This document shows positions 54,130 to 61,966 of a stretch of DNA of 64,000 nt, piece by piece. Made by a program: the position numbers and the translations under genes. Each line of letters opens with the position of its first letter. Positions within the stretch are counted from its first letter, which is position 1. The notes beneath the pieces are model-generated. The model made no database searches. It was given only the letters and a program-made list of their open reading frames with translations, and had not been told where the DNA came from. The stretch comes from a virus: positions 1 through 64,000 of IMG/VR virus record IMGVR_UViG_3300047472_000134. One strand, 5' to 3'.

Positions 54130-56191
54130 TTATTCGGTCACGTTCCCGTCGACCGGCCGCACCCTGTCCGAAGCCGTCCTGTTCCAGGGCGGCTTTGGTG
54201 CTATTGTAGGTCCGAACGAATCCGGCAAGACCATGATCGTTGAGATGGTCCGCTTCTGCCTCTTCGGCTCGGCAGCTCTCCGAGGCAAGGCCGAGGACTA
54301 CAAGAACCTGAAAGCCTCGCTCGACTTCGTGATCCGGAACCAGGATTACACCGTCGATCGCACCGGGACCAAGGCTCAGCTCAAGGAAAATGGTGAAGTC
54401 GTCGCGGTCGGCATCACCCCGGTCAATGTTAAGATCGCCCAGATCCTGGGCTTCGGCCTGACCGTGTTCGACATGGCCTGCGTGGCGAACCAGAACCAGC
54501 TCCTGGCGCTGGGTGAGATGAAGCCGGCCGAGCGCCGCCGCGCCGTCGATAGCGTGATCGGTGTTTCCGTCCTCGACGACCTCGCGAAGTCGGCCGGCGT
54601 CGAAGCTCTGGCCCAGAAGCGGGCAGGGGACGATCTCGCCTCGAACAACCGCCTGCCTATCGAGCCGGTGCTGCACGACGGCTACCGCGAAAGCTCGGAA
54701 CTGTCCGAGGAGAAGGCTCAGCTGGACAGCATCCGCTCGCAGGCGGACCAGCTCCGCGGCTGGCTCGCGAACGAGAAGAAGAAGCCTGTGGCGCCGGTTG
54801 CGCCACACGGTCTCGGCTCAGCCGTCGTCCAGACGATGCTCGATGCTCAGAACGAGCGCAAGATTCAGCGTCAGGTTCTGGAAGGCGAGCTCGCTCGCAT
54901 TCCGGCTGCATCCGGCATCACCATGGACGAACTTGCGGCCGATCGCGAGAACCACAAGCTGGCTCAGGCTCATCGCGCCCGCCGGCAGTTCCTGGCCTTC
55001 AACAAGTTCCCGGATTTGGATCAGGACCAGATCAAAAGTATCCGCCGCGCCTGGGACGCTCACCACGACTGGCAGAAGGTTCAGCATCTGAAGAAGCAGA
55101 AGGCCGACCTGCTTTCCAAGGGCGAGCACACTTGCCCCAGCTGCACCCATCAGTGGCCAGTTGCGGGTGACGCGATCGAAAGCGTGGACCGGGAACTCGA
55201 GGTCTATTCCAAGTCCGTCCTGCTTCCGGAGAGGCCCTCGACTACGGAAGCAGAACTCGATCGTCATCAGCGCGAGCTCAACAACTGGCTCTCGGTCAAG
55301 GATGAGTGGAACGACGTCCACAGCAAGGCTCCGGAGACACCGCCGTCCGTCCGCTGGACGCTGGACCAGATCGCCAGCCTTGAGCACGGTATCCAGCTGC
55401 AGGACCGCCGCGCCGAGCTCGTCGCAGAGATCGAGAAGCTGAAGCCGGCCGACAAGGAACCGGACTACGCTACGATGCTGCGCCAGGCCCAGCAGCACGA
55501 GGCCCAGGTTGCGGCTTGGTCTACCCAGATGGATGAGTTCCGCGCCTGGGAGGCCGAGAAGAGCCAGAAGATGGTTCAGCTCGCGATGCTCGAGGTGGAT
55601 CTGCAGGGCTACGACCAGCTGGTTGCTGAACTGAACCAGGCTCTCGCTTACGAGCAGGCCTACAAGGTCTGGTTCCGCGAGTTCCAGATCTACAACGAGC
55701 GGCTCGACAAATGCACGACCTACTGGCTCGAAGCCGACGACTGGAACAAGGTCAAGGACGCTCTCCAGATCCTCCGTTCGAAGATTAAACAATATCTGGT
55801 TCCCTCACTTAATCGTGTCGCAAGCAGCTTGATTAGTCACATGACCGGAGGCGAACGACAGGCAATCAACGTGGACGAGGAATTCAATATTCTCGTCGAC
55901 GGACAAACGATCGATACCCTTTCCGGATCTGGCAAGGCAGTCGCTAACTTGGCGCTGCGTATTGGTCTGGGTCAGGTGCTGACGAACAATATCTTTTCTC
56001 TGTTCATGGGCGATGAAATCGACGAGTCCATGGATAAGAATAGAGCAGATAAAACCGCCGGAGTAATGCATACTCTGAAAGGTCGTATCTCGCAGCTTTT
56101 GCTCGTCTCACATAAATCTCCATCAGCGGATTACTTCATCGCTGTAGGAGAAAATAGTGAATACCAACTCAGCAACGACCAGCCTGATTAA
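54113..56191 (+). CDS. SbcC/Rad50-like ATPase (gp46 type)
   Basis: 692 residues. N-terminal Walker A GAIVGPNESGKTMIVEMV (about 29-46), coiled-coil arms with a zinc hook CPSCTHQW near residue 341, and C-terminal signature TLSGSGKAVANLALRIGLGQ followed by Walker B LFMGDEIDESMD and D-loop, then LLVSHKSPSADYFI (H-loop). With SbcD it processes DNA ends in recombination. The final ~130 residues come from DNA that looks more AT-rich than the rest and contains palindrome site 8. Confidence 0.88.
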   Translation: MIKQLNYSVTFPSTGRTLSEAVLFQGGFGAIVGPNESGKTMIVEMVRFCLFGSAALRGKAEDYKNLKASLDFVIRNQDYTVDRTGTKAQLKENGEVVAVGITPVNVKIAQILGFGLTVFDMACVANQNQLLALGEMKPAERRRAVDSVIGVSVLDDLAKSAGVEALAQKRAGDDLASNNRLPIEPVLHDGYRESSELSEEKAQLDSIRSQADQLRGWLANEKKKPVAPVAPHGLGSAVVQTMLDAQNERKIQRQVLEGELARIPAASGITMDELAADRENHKLAQAHRARRQFLAFNKFPDLDQDQIKSIRRAWDAHHDWQKVQHLKKQKADLLSKGEHTCPSCTHQWPVAGDAIESVDRELEVYSKSVLLPERPSTTEAELDRHQRELNNWLSVKDEWNDVHSKAPETPPSVRWTLDQIASLEHGIQLQDRRAELVAEIEKLKPADKEPDYATMLRQAQQHEAQVAAWSTQMDEFRAWEAEKSQKMVQLAMLEVDLQGYDQLVAELNQALAYEQAYKVWFREFQIYNERLDKCTTYWLEADDWNKVKDALQILRSKIKQYLVPSLNRVASSLISHMTGGERQAINVDEEFNILVDGQTIDTLSGSGKAVANLALRIGLGQVLTNNIFSLFMGDEIDESMDKNRADKTAGVMHTLKGRISQLLLVSHKSPSADYFIAVGENSEYQLSNDQPD
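56061..56075. promoter_or_regulatory. GAGTA-N5-TACTC palindrome, site 8 (inside sbcC)
   Basis: GAGTA-ATGCA-TACTC within the SbcC coding region, the exact reverse complement of site 2. It lies 81 bases before the GTG of the next gene, a spacing like the intergenic sites, and in a stretch of altered base composition. Confidence 0.7.
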
Positions 56192-56573
56192 GGAAGAGAT
56201 CAAGCGCACGGGCGGCAACCTTTCCAAGGTCGCCCGTGCCCTCGGACTCGACTATTACGCCTTGCTCGACCAGCGCAAGCGCGAGATGTCCACCCGTCGG
56301 GTCGGCATCACTCCGGTCTCCGGACCAATCCCGGACGATTTCCGGACCCTCGGCCGCGAAGGCCACCAGCACAACGTCATCGCTGTAAAGCGCCAGGGCG
56401 AGGGCTGGCCAGAACGTTTCACCGCAGCCATTGCGGAAGCTCGCGAAAAGTATGACGCGGGCACACATGAAATGTGCCAGACGACGGAATTCGGTTGGGT
56501 AGTCCAATACCTGATCCCGCGCCTGAAGCCGGCTCCGCGCCGGAAGTTCTTCTCCGAAATGGTGGTCATGTAA
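56157..56573 (+). CDS. HTH-like protein downstream of sbcC
   Basis: 138 residues from GTG 56157 with AGGAG 7 bases upstream. The N-terminus has an HTH-style stretch LIKEEIKRTGGNLSKVARAL followed by GLDYYALLDQRKREMSTRR, a Fis-like helix pair. The rest (RQGEGWPERFTAAIAEAREK) is alpha-helical. Overlaps the SbcC gene by 35 bases. It may regulate transcription of the nucleotide-metabolism genes that follow. Confidence 0.6.
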   Translation: MNTNSATTSLIKEEIKRTGGNLSKVARALGLDYYALLDQRKREMSTRRVGITPVSGPIPDDFRTLGREGHQHNVIAVKRQGEGWPERFTAAIAEAREKYDAGTHEMCQTTEFGWVVQYLIPRLKPAPRRKFFSEMVVM

Positions 56574-56574
56574 A

Positions 56575-57087
56575 ATGACCAGTATCCTTCTCTCTTCGGG
56601 TCGCCGCGTCGATCCTTTCAATCTCGATGGCGTCAAGCTCACGCTCGACGAACTCATCCCACCGCTCGCCAAGCTGTGCCGTTACACCGGCCACACCTCT
56701 GGCCATTACTCGGTCGCTGAACACACGGTCCACCTGATCAACAAGGTGCCTGTGGGTCTGAAGCGTGCCGCAGCTTTGCACGACCTGAACGAGGGTCTGA
56801 CCAATGATCTGCCGCATCCCTTCAAAGCCGCGCTGCCCGACTACGGACAGTTCGAGAAGGGCGTCCAGCAACACATCTTTCGTCAGTTCGATGAGCCATG
56901 GGAAAACATGGAACTCGTCACTCACTACGATCGCCGGATTTGCGCGGATGAAATGGAAGAGCTGTTTAGCCCTCCGTACATCATCCCCGGTCTCGCCCCC
57001 TTGGGCGGCATCAAGTTCGAGTGCTGGGAGTGGCGCGAAGCCGAACAGAAACTCCGTCAATCCTTCAAATTCCTGGGACTGCTCTGA
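56575..57087 (+). CDS. HD-domain phosphohydrolase (YfbR-like)
   Basis: 170 residues. HD residues: HYSVAEHTVHL (His), AALHDLNEGLTNDLP (His-Asp), and later Asp in the C-terminal helix bundle (HYDRRICADEMEEL). The Y-S-V-A-E-H and L-H-D-x-x-E layouts fit YfbR-like 5'-deoxynucleotidases; phage relatives hydrolyse dNMPs or dATP. It starts two bases after the previous stop. The likely role is balancing the dNTP pool. Confidence 0.78.
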   Translation: MTSILLSSGRRVDPFNLDGVKLTLDELIPPLAKLCRYTGHTSGHYSVAEHTVHLINKVPVGLKRAAALHDLNEGLTNDLPHPFKAALPDYGQFEKGVQQHIFRQFDEPWENMELVTHYDRRICADEMEELFSPPYIIPGLAPLGGIKFECWEWREAEQKLRQSFKFLGLL

Positions 57088-57713
57088 TGACCATGCTCCG
57101 TTACAACGAGGGCAAGAACCCTCTTTCGCTCATCCCATCCAGCTTCATCGAAGCGATCTTCAGCAACGCGATGGAGTGCCACTCCGTCGTTCCGACGAAG
57201 CTGATCTGGCTGACCGGCCAGGTGCTCGATTTCGGCGCCAAGAAATACAGCGCCCACAACTGGCGCAAGGGTGGCAGCTGGTCGTCTGTGATGAACAGCG
57301 CCCTTCGTCATCTGCTGAAGATGATCGATGGCCAGAAGATCGATCCGGAGAGCAATCTTTCGGAGGCTGGCCACCTCGGCTGCAACATCGCGTTCCTGCT
57401 CGAGTTCGCCAGCCAGAGTGTTGGTGATGACGATCGCTACGTCTCGCTGGCTGCTCCGGAGGGCATCGACGCAGAACCACAGCCGAGTCTGATCTGGGTT
57501 CTGAACGAGCTGCTCGCCTGGCGCGATGGTGGCCCGCTGCATCACCTGCAGATCGCCGCCTGGGAGCTGGCCCGCTGGGTCGAGTGGGACAGCCACGACC
57601 CACAGCCGGTTCCGGACAACGTCATCAAGTTCCCGGCCGCTCCCCGAATCCCGACCTCCGTCCTCCCTTTCGGCTTCCCTGCCTTCGACGGCTCCAACGT
57701 CGTCTTCCATTAA
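57087..57713 (+). CDS. DUF5664-type dATP/dGTP diphosphohydrolase-like protein
   Basis: 208 residues from ATG 57087 (TGATG overlap). The DUF5664 pattern is clear: RYNEGKNPLSLIPSS, LTGQVLDFGAKKYSAHNWRK, ALRHLLKMIDGQKIDPESNL and SEAGHLGCNIAFLLEFA. The His/Asp/Glu residues in the last two helices form the metal site of an all-alpha NTP pyrophosphohydrolase. The C-terminal ~70 residues are a Pro-rich extension. With the HD and MazG-like neighbours it forms a set of three nucleotide hydrolases. Confidence 0.8.
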   Translation: MTMLRYNEGKNPLSLIPSSFIEAIFSNAMECHSVVPTKLIWLTGQVLDFGAKKYSAHNWRKGGSWSSVMNSALRHLLKMIDGQKIDPESNLSEAGHLGCNIAFLLEFASQSVGDDDRYVSLAAPEGIDAEPQPSLIWVLNELLAWRDGGPLHHLQIAAWELARWVEWDSHDPQPVPDNVIKFPAAPRIPTSVLPFGFPAFDGSNVVFH

Positions 57714-57725
57714 GGATCATTGAAC

Positions 57726-58268
57726 ATGCAAGCTTCTGAATACCAGGCCAAGTTCGGCCGCACCCGCGCTCCTGTCTTCTTCCCGCATAACGTCCATCCG
57801 GCCTTCGTCGGCCAGCTGATGGACGCCCGCAAGAAGTCGGCTGACCTGATCGACGCCGTGAAGCGGGCGCTGATCTATGGCAATACTGAGCGCCTGAAGA
57901 ACACCGACTACGCCAAGGTGGCCGAGAACCCGCTCGATCTCCCGTTCTTCATGGACGTCGATGAGCTGCATGCCATCCTCGGAATGGAAGGGGAGGTCGG
58001 TGAGATCTCCGAAGCCGTTCTGTCCGAGGAACCCCGCGATGTGATCCGCGCCCGTATCGTCGATGAGGCCGGTGACTTCCTCTGGTACCTGGCTCTGCTT
58101 TGCGACAAGTTCGACATCAAGTTCGAGGAGCTGTTCGCCGGCAACATCGCCAAGCTGGCCAAGCGCTATCCGGACAAGTTCACCACTGAGTTGGCGGTCA
58201 ACCGTGATCTCGAGGCGGAAGCTGAAGTGTTCCAGCCAGGCCACCTCGAGGCGAAGACTCTGCACTGA
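57726..58268 (+). CDS. MazG-like nucleotide pyrophosphohydrolase
   Basis: 180 residues from ATG 57726 (AAGGA 9 bases upstream). The MazG core is intact: AILGMEGEVGEISEAVLSEE (E-x-x-E) and ARIVDEAGDFLWYLALLCDK (E-x-x-D), then FEELFAGNIAKLAKRYPDKF. MazG enzymes hydrolyse dNTPs or alarmones such as ppGpp; phage copies are proposed to adjust host starvation signalling or nucleotide pools. N-terminal ~75 residues are an extra helical part. Confidence 0.82.
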   Translation: MQASEYQAKFGRTRAPVFFPHNVHPAFVGQLMDARKKSADLIDAVKRALIYGNTERLKNTDYAKVAENPLDLPFFMDVDELHAILGMEGEVGEISEAVLSEEPRDVIRARIVDEAGDFLWYLALLCDKFDIKFEELFAGNIAKLAKRYPDKFTTELAVNRDLEAEAEVFQPGHLEAKTLH

Positions 58269-58292
58269 TCCAGCACGGTTCACAGTGCTTCA

Positions 58293-58326
58293 GCCCCGCC
58301 ATGGCAACGGCCGGCGGGGCTTATTA
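58293..58326 (+). terminator. weak terminator before nrdB
   Basis: GCCCCGCC-N12-GGCGGGGC followed by TTATTA. Strong 8-bp stem but poor uridine run; may act as attenuator between the MazG-like gene and nrdB. Confidence 0.5.
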
Positions 58327-58355
58327 CCTGAGACATCCAACAAGGAAATCCCCCC

Positions 58356-59330
58356 ATGCTTTTCAACGAGCAAGTTGCGCGTAAGCCCAACCTGTACCCG
58401 TGGACCGACGACTATATCCACGCCATTACCTCGTCCCCTTGGACGGTCAACGAATTCAATTTCCAGAGCGACTTCGACCAGTTCAAGACTGAGCTGTCCG
58501 ACCAAGAGCGCCAGGTTGTTGTCCGCACGCTCTCCGCGATCGGCCAGATCGAGATCGCCGTGAAGGACTTCTGGGCGAACCTGGGCCGGAACCTGCGCCA
58601 CCCAGCGATCAAGGATCTCGGCTACGTCATGGCGTACACCGAAGTGATCCACAATCAGGCCTACGAGCGTCTGCTCGAGGTGCTCGGTCTCGAGGACGTC
58701 TTCGCTGAGAACCTGAAGGAAGATGTTGTCCGCAACCGCGTCAACTATCTCCGCAAGCATGCCCAGCGTGTCTACGAAGATGATCGCAAGCAGTACATCT
58801 ATTCGATCATCCTGTTCACGCTTTTCGTCGAGAACGTCAGCCTCTTCAGCCAGTTCTATACCATCCTGTGGTTCAACCGCTGGCGCGAGGGTGTCCGTGT
58901 CCTGAAGGATACGGCTCAGCAGGTGCAGTACACCAAGAATGAAGAGACGCTTCATGCCCAGGTCGGCATGAAGATCATCAACACGCTGCGCCAGGAATAT
59001 CCGGAGCTCTTCGACGCCGAGCTGATCACCCGCATCCAGGAAGAGTGCCTCGAGGCGTACAAGGCCGAGAGCAAGCTCATCGACTGGATGATTGGGGACT
59101 TCTCTGGTCAGAACATCTCGGCCGACATCCTCAAGACCTTCATCGCCAACCGGCTGCAGGACAGCCTCGAGGCGATTGGCATCTCCTCCCCACTCAACAT
59201 GCCTCGCATCCCGGAGACAACCTGGATGGATGAGGAGGTCTTCGGCACCAACAAGACCGATCACTTCCACAAGAACTCTGTGGACTACTCCGAAAACGAC
59301 CGCGCATTCGACGCCAAGGAACTCTTCTGA
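58356..59330 (+). CDS. nrdB: ribonucleotide reductase beta subunit (class Ia type)
   Basis: 324 residues. Di-iron ligands: SAIGQIEIAVKDFWANLG (Glu), then MAYTEVIHNQAYERLL (E-x-x-H with the Tyr of the Y-radical type nearby), and later NEETLHAQVGMKI (E-x-x-H). The enzyme makes the tyrosyl radical for NrdA. Overlaps nrdA by one base. Typical of lytic phages that depend on dNTP supply. AAGGAAATCC precedes the ATG. Confidence 0.9.
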   Translation: MLFNEQVARKPNLYPWTDDYIHAITSSPWTVNEFNFQSDFDQFKTELSDQERQVVVRTLSAIGQIEIAVKDFWANLGRNLRHPAIKDLGYVMAYTEVIHNQAYERLLEVLGLEDVFAENLKEDVVRNRVNYLRKHAQRVYEDDRKQYIYSIILFTLFVENVSLFSQFYTILWFNRWREGVRVLKDTAQQVQYTKNEETLHAQVGMKIINTLRQEYPELFDAELITRIQEECLEAYKAESKLIDWMIGDFSGQNISADILKTFIANRLQDSLEAIGISSPLNMPRIPETTWMDEEVFGTNKTDHFHKNSVDYSENDRAFDAKELF

Positions 59331-60970
59331 TGACCAACTGGATTACCGACGACACCCGCAAATTCCTCGCAACTGACTACCTGAAGCCAGGTGTGTCGGT
59401 GGAAGGCCGCATCCGCCAAGTGGCTCAGCGTGCCGGCTTCATCATGGACAAGCCCAAGCTGGCCAAGGATCTCGAGGAGTTTCTGCTCGCGGGCGATATG
59501 AGCCTTTCGTCTCCAATCTGGTCCAACTTCGGTGAAGAGCATGGCCTGCCGATCAGCTGCAACAACGTGGTGATCGACGACAACATGGACAGCATTCTCA
59601 TGAAGCTGGCCGAGGTTGGCAAGCAGACGCAGCTCGGCGCTGGTACCAGTGGTTACTTCGGCAAGGTGCGCCATCGTGGTGCCAGCATCTCTGGTGGTGG
59701 CAAGTCCTTCGGCGCCGTTCATTTCATGCAGCTGTACGACACGGCGACGTCCGTAGTGAGCCAGCGGAGTGTCCGCCGTGGCGCGTTCGCCAGCTATCTG
59801 CCGGCCGATCACGCGGACATCGACGAGCATCTCACCATCCGTCAGAAGAATAGCCCGCTGCAGAACATCCACCCTGGTGTTTGCGTGACGGACAAGTTCC
59901 TTGAAGACGCTGAGAACGGTAGCGAGCGTAACCAGCAGATCTGGGCTAGGATCATGGAGCGCCGCTCGAACAACGGTCGTCCATATATCTTCTTCCACGA
60001 CAACGCCAACCGCTTCGCGGCCGACGTCTATCGTGATCAGAAGCGGACGATCTGGTCTTCGAACCTCTGCACCGAGATCATGTTGCCGTCGAGCCAGTAC
60101 GAGTCGTTCGTGTGCAATCTGCTGTCGCTCAACGCTTTGACCTATGACCGCTGGAAGGACACCAACATCGTTGAGTGCGCCATGTTCCTGCTCGACGCGG
60201 TGATGTCCGAGTACATCGAGAAGACCAAGGACATGCCGCTGATGAAGGCGTCCTACAACTTCGCCATTCGTCATCGCGCTCTTGGCCTGGGTGTTCTCGG
60301 CCTGCACTCACTGTTCCAGTCCAAGATGATCGCCTTCGAAAGCCCCGAAGCGGCCATCCTCGAGCTGCGGATGTTCCAGCAGATCCAGGCCCAGAGCCTT
60401 GAAGCTTCGCAGAAGCTGGGCAAGGAATATGGCGTCCCGGAGATGCTCCTGAACTACAAGCGCCGCAACACCACCACCATGGCTGTGGCGCCGACGAAGT
60501 CCTCGGCCTTTATCCTCGGCCAGGTGTCGGAATCGATCCAGCCGGAAGAGAGCAACTACTTCGTCAAGGATCTGCAGAAGGGCAAGTTCTCGCACCGTAA
60601 TCCGTACCTGCAGAAGCTGCTGGCGAGCAAGGGCCAGGATAACGAGACTGTCTGGCGCTCGATCCTCATGAAGGGCGGCTCAGTTCAGCACCTCGACATC
60701 CTGTCGGGCCAGGAGAAGGACGTGTTCCGCACGTTCAGCGAGACGTCCATGGACGTCGTCATCGAACGTGCAGCCGCCCGCGGACGCTTCATCGATCAGG
60801 GCCAGAGCCTGAACCTGAAGATCAATCCGTCCGCGACTCCTCGCGAGATCTCGACGCTTCATCGCAAGGCGCACCGTCTCGGCCTGAAGTCGCTGTACTA
60901 TCAGGAGTCGACGAACCCGAGCCAGGCTCTGGCTCGCGAGAACGCAGACTGCGCCGCATGTGAAGCGTAA
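59330..60970 (+). CDS. nrdA: ribonucleotide reductase alpha subunit
   Basis: 546 residues, short because the N-terminal ATP cone is missing, so it should lack activity-site dATP inhibition. Active-site Cys residues: LPISCNNVV, SSNLCTEIMLP (N-x-C-x-E) and CNLLSLNAL; the Tyr pair and VAPTKSSAFIL are in place. The C-terminus ends DCAACEA, the redox-active C-x-x-C that glutaredoxin would re-reduce. It reduces ribonucleotides to deoxyribonucleotides. A terminator follows. Confidence 0.9.
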   Translation: MTNWITDDTRKFLATDYLKPGVSVEGRIRQVAQRAGFIMDKPKLAKDLEEFLLAGDMSLSSPIWSNFGEEHGLPISCNNVVIDDNMDSILMKLAEVGKQTQLGAGTSGYFGKVRHRGASISGGGKSFGAVHFMQLYDTATSVVSQRSVRRGAFASYLPADHADIDEHLTIRQKNSPLQNIHPGVCVTDKFLEDAENGSERNQQIWARIMERRSNNGRPYIFFHDNANRFAADVYRDQKRTIWSSNLCTEIMLPSSQYESFVCNLLSLNALTYDRWKDTNIVECAMFLLDAVMSEYIEKTKDMPLMKASYNFAIRHRALGLGVLGLHSLFQSKMIAFESPEAAILELRMFQQIQAQSLEASQKLGKEYGVPEMLLNYKRRNTTTMAVAPTKSSAFILGQVSESIQPEESNYFVKDLQKGKFSHRNPYLQKLLASKGQDNETVWRSILMKGGSVQHLDILSGQEKDVFRTFSETSMDVVIERAAARGRFIDQGQSLNLKINPSATPREISTLHRKAHRLGLKSLYYQESTNPSQALARENADCAACEA

Positions 60971-60974
60971 GATC

Positions 60975-61002
60975 AGGCCCCTCACGGGGCCTTTTCTTTT
61001 GC
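60975..61002 (+). terminator. terminator after nrdA
   Basis: AGGCCCC-TCAC-GGGGCC followed by TTTTCTTTT. It also lies within the 3' end of the convergent minus-strand gene. Confidence 0.8.
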
Positions 61003-61158
61003 CTTGTAGTCCAACGCGATCGACCCAGCACTCAAAATGAGACGCTCAGGGTCTTTGACTATGATGAAGGCGTAGGTGAGAGGAACGAGAAGAAGGCTAA
61101 GGCCCAGAACGAGACTTGACACCTTCAACTTAGAACCTCGAACCCCGCCGGAACGCAT
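60982..61158 (-). CDS. 58-residue membrane protein
   Basis: On the minus strand from ATG 61158, with GGAG about 5 bases upstream (an ATG at 61167 is also in frame). One hydrophobic helix, SSLVLGLSLLLVPLTYAFIIV, then ERLILSAGSIALDYKAKEKAP. Its last codons overlap the nrdA terminator. Possibly a lysis-related or superinfection peptide by location; no motif recognised. Confidence 0.5.
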   Translation of the reverse strand: MRSGGVRGSKLKVSSLVLGLSLLLVPLTYAFIIVKDPERLILSAGSIALDYKAKEKAP

Positions 61159-61449
61159 ATGCTCCACGGGTATTCTCCATTCAGAGTTAAAGGCGTTGTC
61201 TCGTTTCGACTGCTCTGGAAGAGTCCTCTACCGGTGGTCCCTAGCCAGTGCTGCCTATTGAAACGGCCAACACCAAATTCATGCACTGCAGCTCACCAAG
61301 GGTCCGGAGCCCCTGTAGGTGGTAAAGCTAACCAAACCTTCTCTAGTCTCGGTTAGCGGCCAACTCGAACAGCCCCCTCACGGGGCGATCGACATGCTTA
61401 ATAACTCATGAATTGTGGAGTTGGTCAAGAAGAAGGCCCCGATCGGAGC
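61159..61449. other. 291-base gap, no gene seen
   Basis: Nothing coding is convincing. It contains CCCC-TCAC-GGGG (61374-61385) similar to the nrdA terminator core, and a stretch with TTCTCTAGTCTCGG. No tRNA clover-leaf or T-loop sequence (GGTTCGAAT type) is seen. Confidence 0.4.
61430..61449 (-). terminator. terminator of lysis unit
   Basis: On the minus strand GGCTCCGATCGGGGCC (about 61449-61434) folds on itself and is followed by TTCTTCTTG. It ends the lysis unit right after the o-spanin stop. Confidence 0.55.
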
Positions 61450-61728
61450 CTAATTTTTTCCTGCTCTCCAGAGATCTTCGCGGGCGATGAGCCGCCGGCC
61501 GCACGAAGACTTCTTGTCGTCGAGCACGATGAACTCACCGAACTTGTCGTAGACCTGGCCCTTGGACAAGCGCTTGCCTTTCACTGGAGGTGAGACGAGC
61601 TCGTCGAAGCAGATCCTGAGATCAGCGGGCAGGGGAGGCGGCAGGCTTCGGCCAGACAGAGAGCAGCTGGTCAACATCATCAGGCTCAAAGCAAGTGTCG
61701 TCAGGGCGGGTGATTTTCGAACGGGCAT
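61450..61728 (-). CDS. o-spanin (Rz1-like lipoprotein)
   Basis: 92 residues. Lipoprotein signal RKSPALTTLALSLMMLTSC (lipobox L-T-S-C, Cys22), then a Pro-rich stretch LPPPLPADLRIC and the conserved-looking CFDELVSPPVKGKRLSKGQV. It overlaps the 3' end of the i-spanin gene in another reading frame, the classical nested Rz/Rz1 arrangement. Together they bridge inner and outer membranes and disrupt the latter at lysis. Confidence 0.8.
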   Translation of the reverse strand: MPVRKSPALTTLALSLMMLTSCSLSGRSLPPPLPADLRICFDELVSPPVKGKRLSKGQVYDKFGEFIVLDDKKSSCGRRLIAREDLWRAGKN

Positions 61729-61966
61729 CAGCCAGCTCCTTCTTCAATGCATCAATTCGCTGGTACTGCTCGACCAGCTTGGATTGGTCGGCCGCTGTAA
61801 TGGCGATACCTAGATTCAGATCCCGAACCTGCTGGACGAGAGCGGCCTGGGCGTGCTTCTCGTTCGCGACGTGTTGTCCGTAGAGATAGGCCACATAGAG
61901 CAGAGCCGCAGCTGCGGCTCCGATCATCAACCACTTCTTGAGTGGCGCGAGGAGGAGGGCGATCAA
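61622..61966 (-). CDS. i-spanin (Rz-like)
   Basis: 114 residues from a TTG at 61966 that overlaps the endolysin stop as TTGA and has GAGGGG upstream; a GTG at 61984 is an alternative. One N-terminal transmembrane helix (WLMIGAAAAALLYVAYLYG) anchors a periplasmic coiled coil (QQVRDLNLGIAITAADQSKL, RIDALKKELADARSKI). C-terminal Pro-rich tail. It partners the lipoprotein nested at its 3' end. Confidence 0.75.
   Translation of the reverse strand: MIALLLAPLKKWLMIGAAAAALLYVAYLYGQHVANEKHAQAALVQQVRDLNLGIAITAADQSKLVEQYQRIDALKKELADARSKITRPDDTCFEPDDVDQLLSVWPKPAASPAR

Noticed and set aside
57087-57713. Evidence for Z-genome (2-aminoadenine) DNA
   Set aside because: DUF5664 and HD proteins are suggestive, but no PurZ-like adenylosuccinate synthetase is in the window, so no claim of modified DNA is made as a feature.
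61159-61449. Possible tRNA or structured RNA gene
   Set aside because: No acceptor/T-loop pairing or GGTTCGA-type T-loop could be found by eye; kept only as an empty gap.
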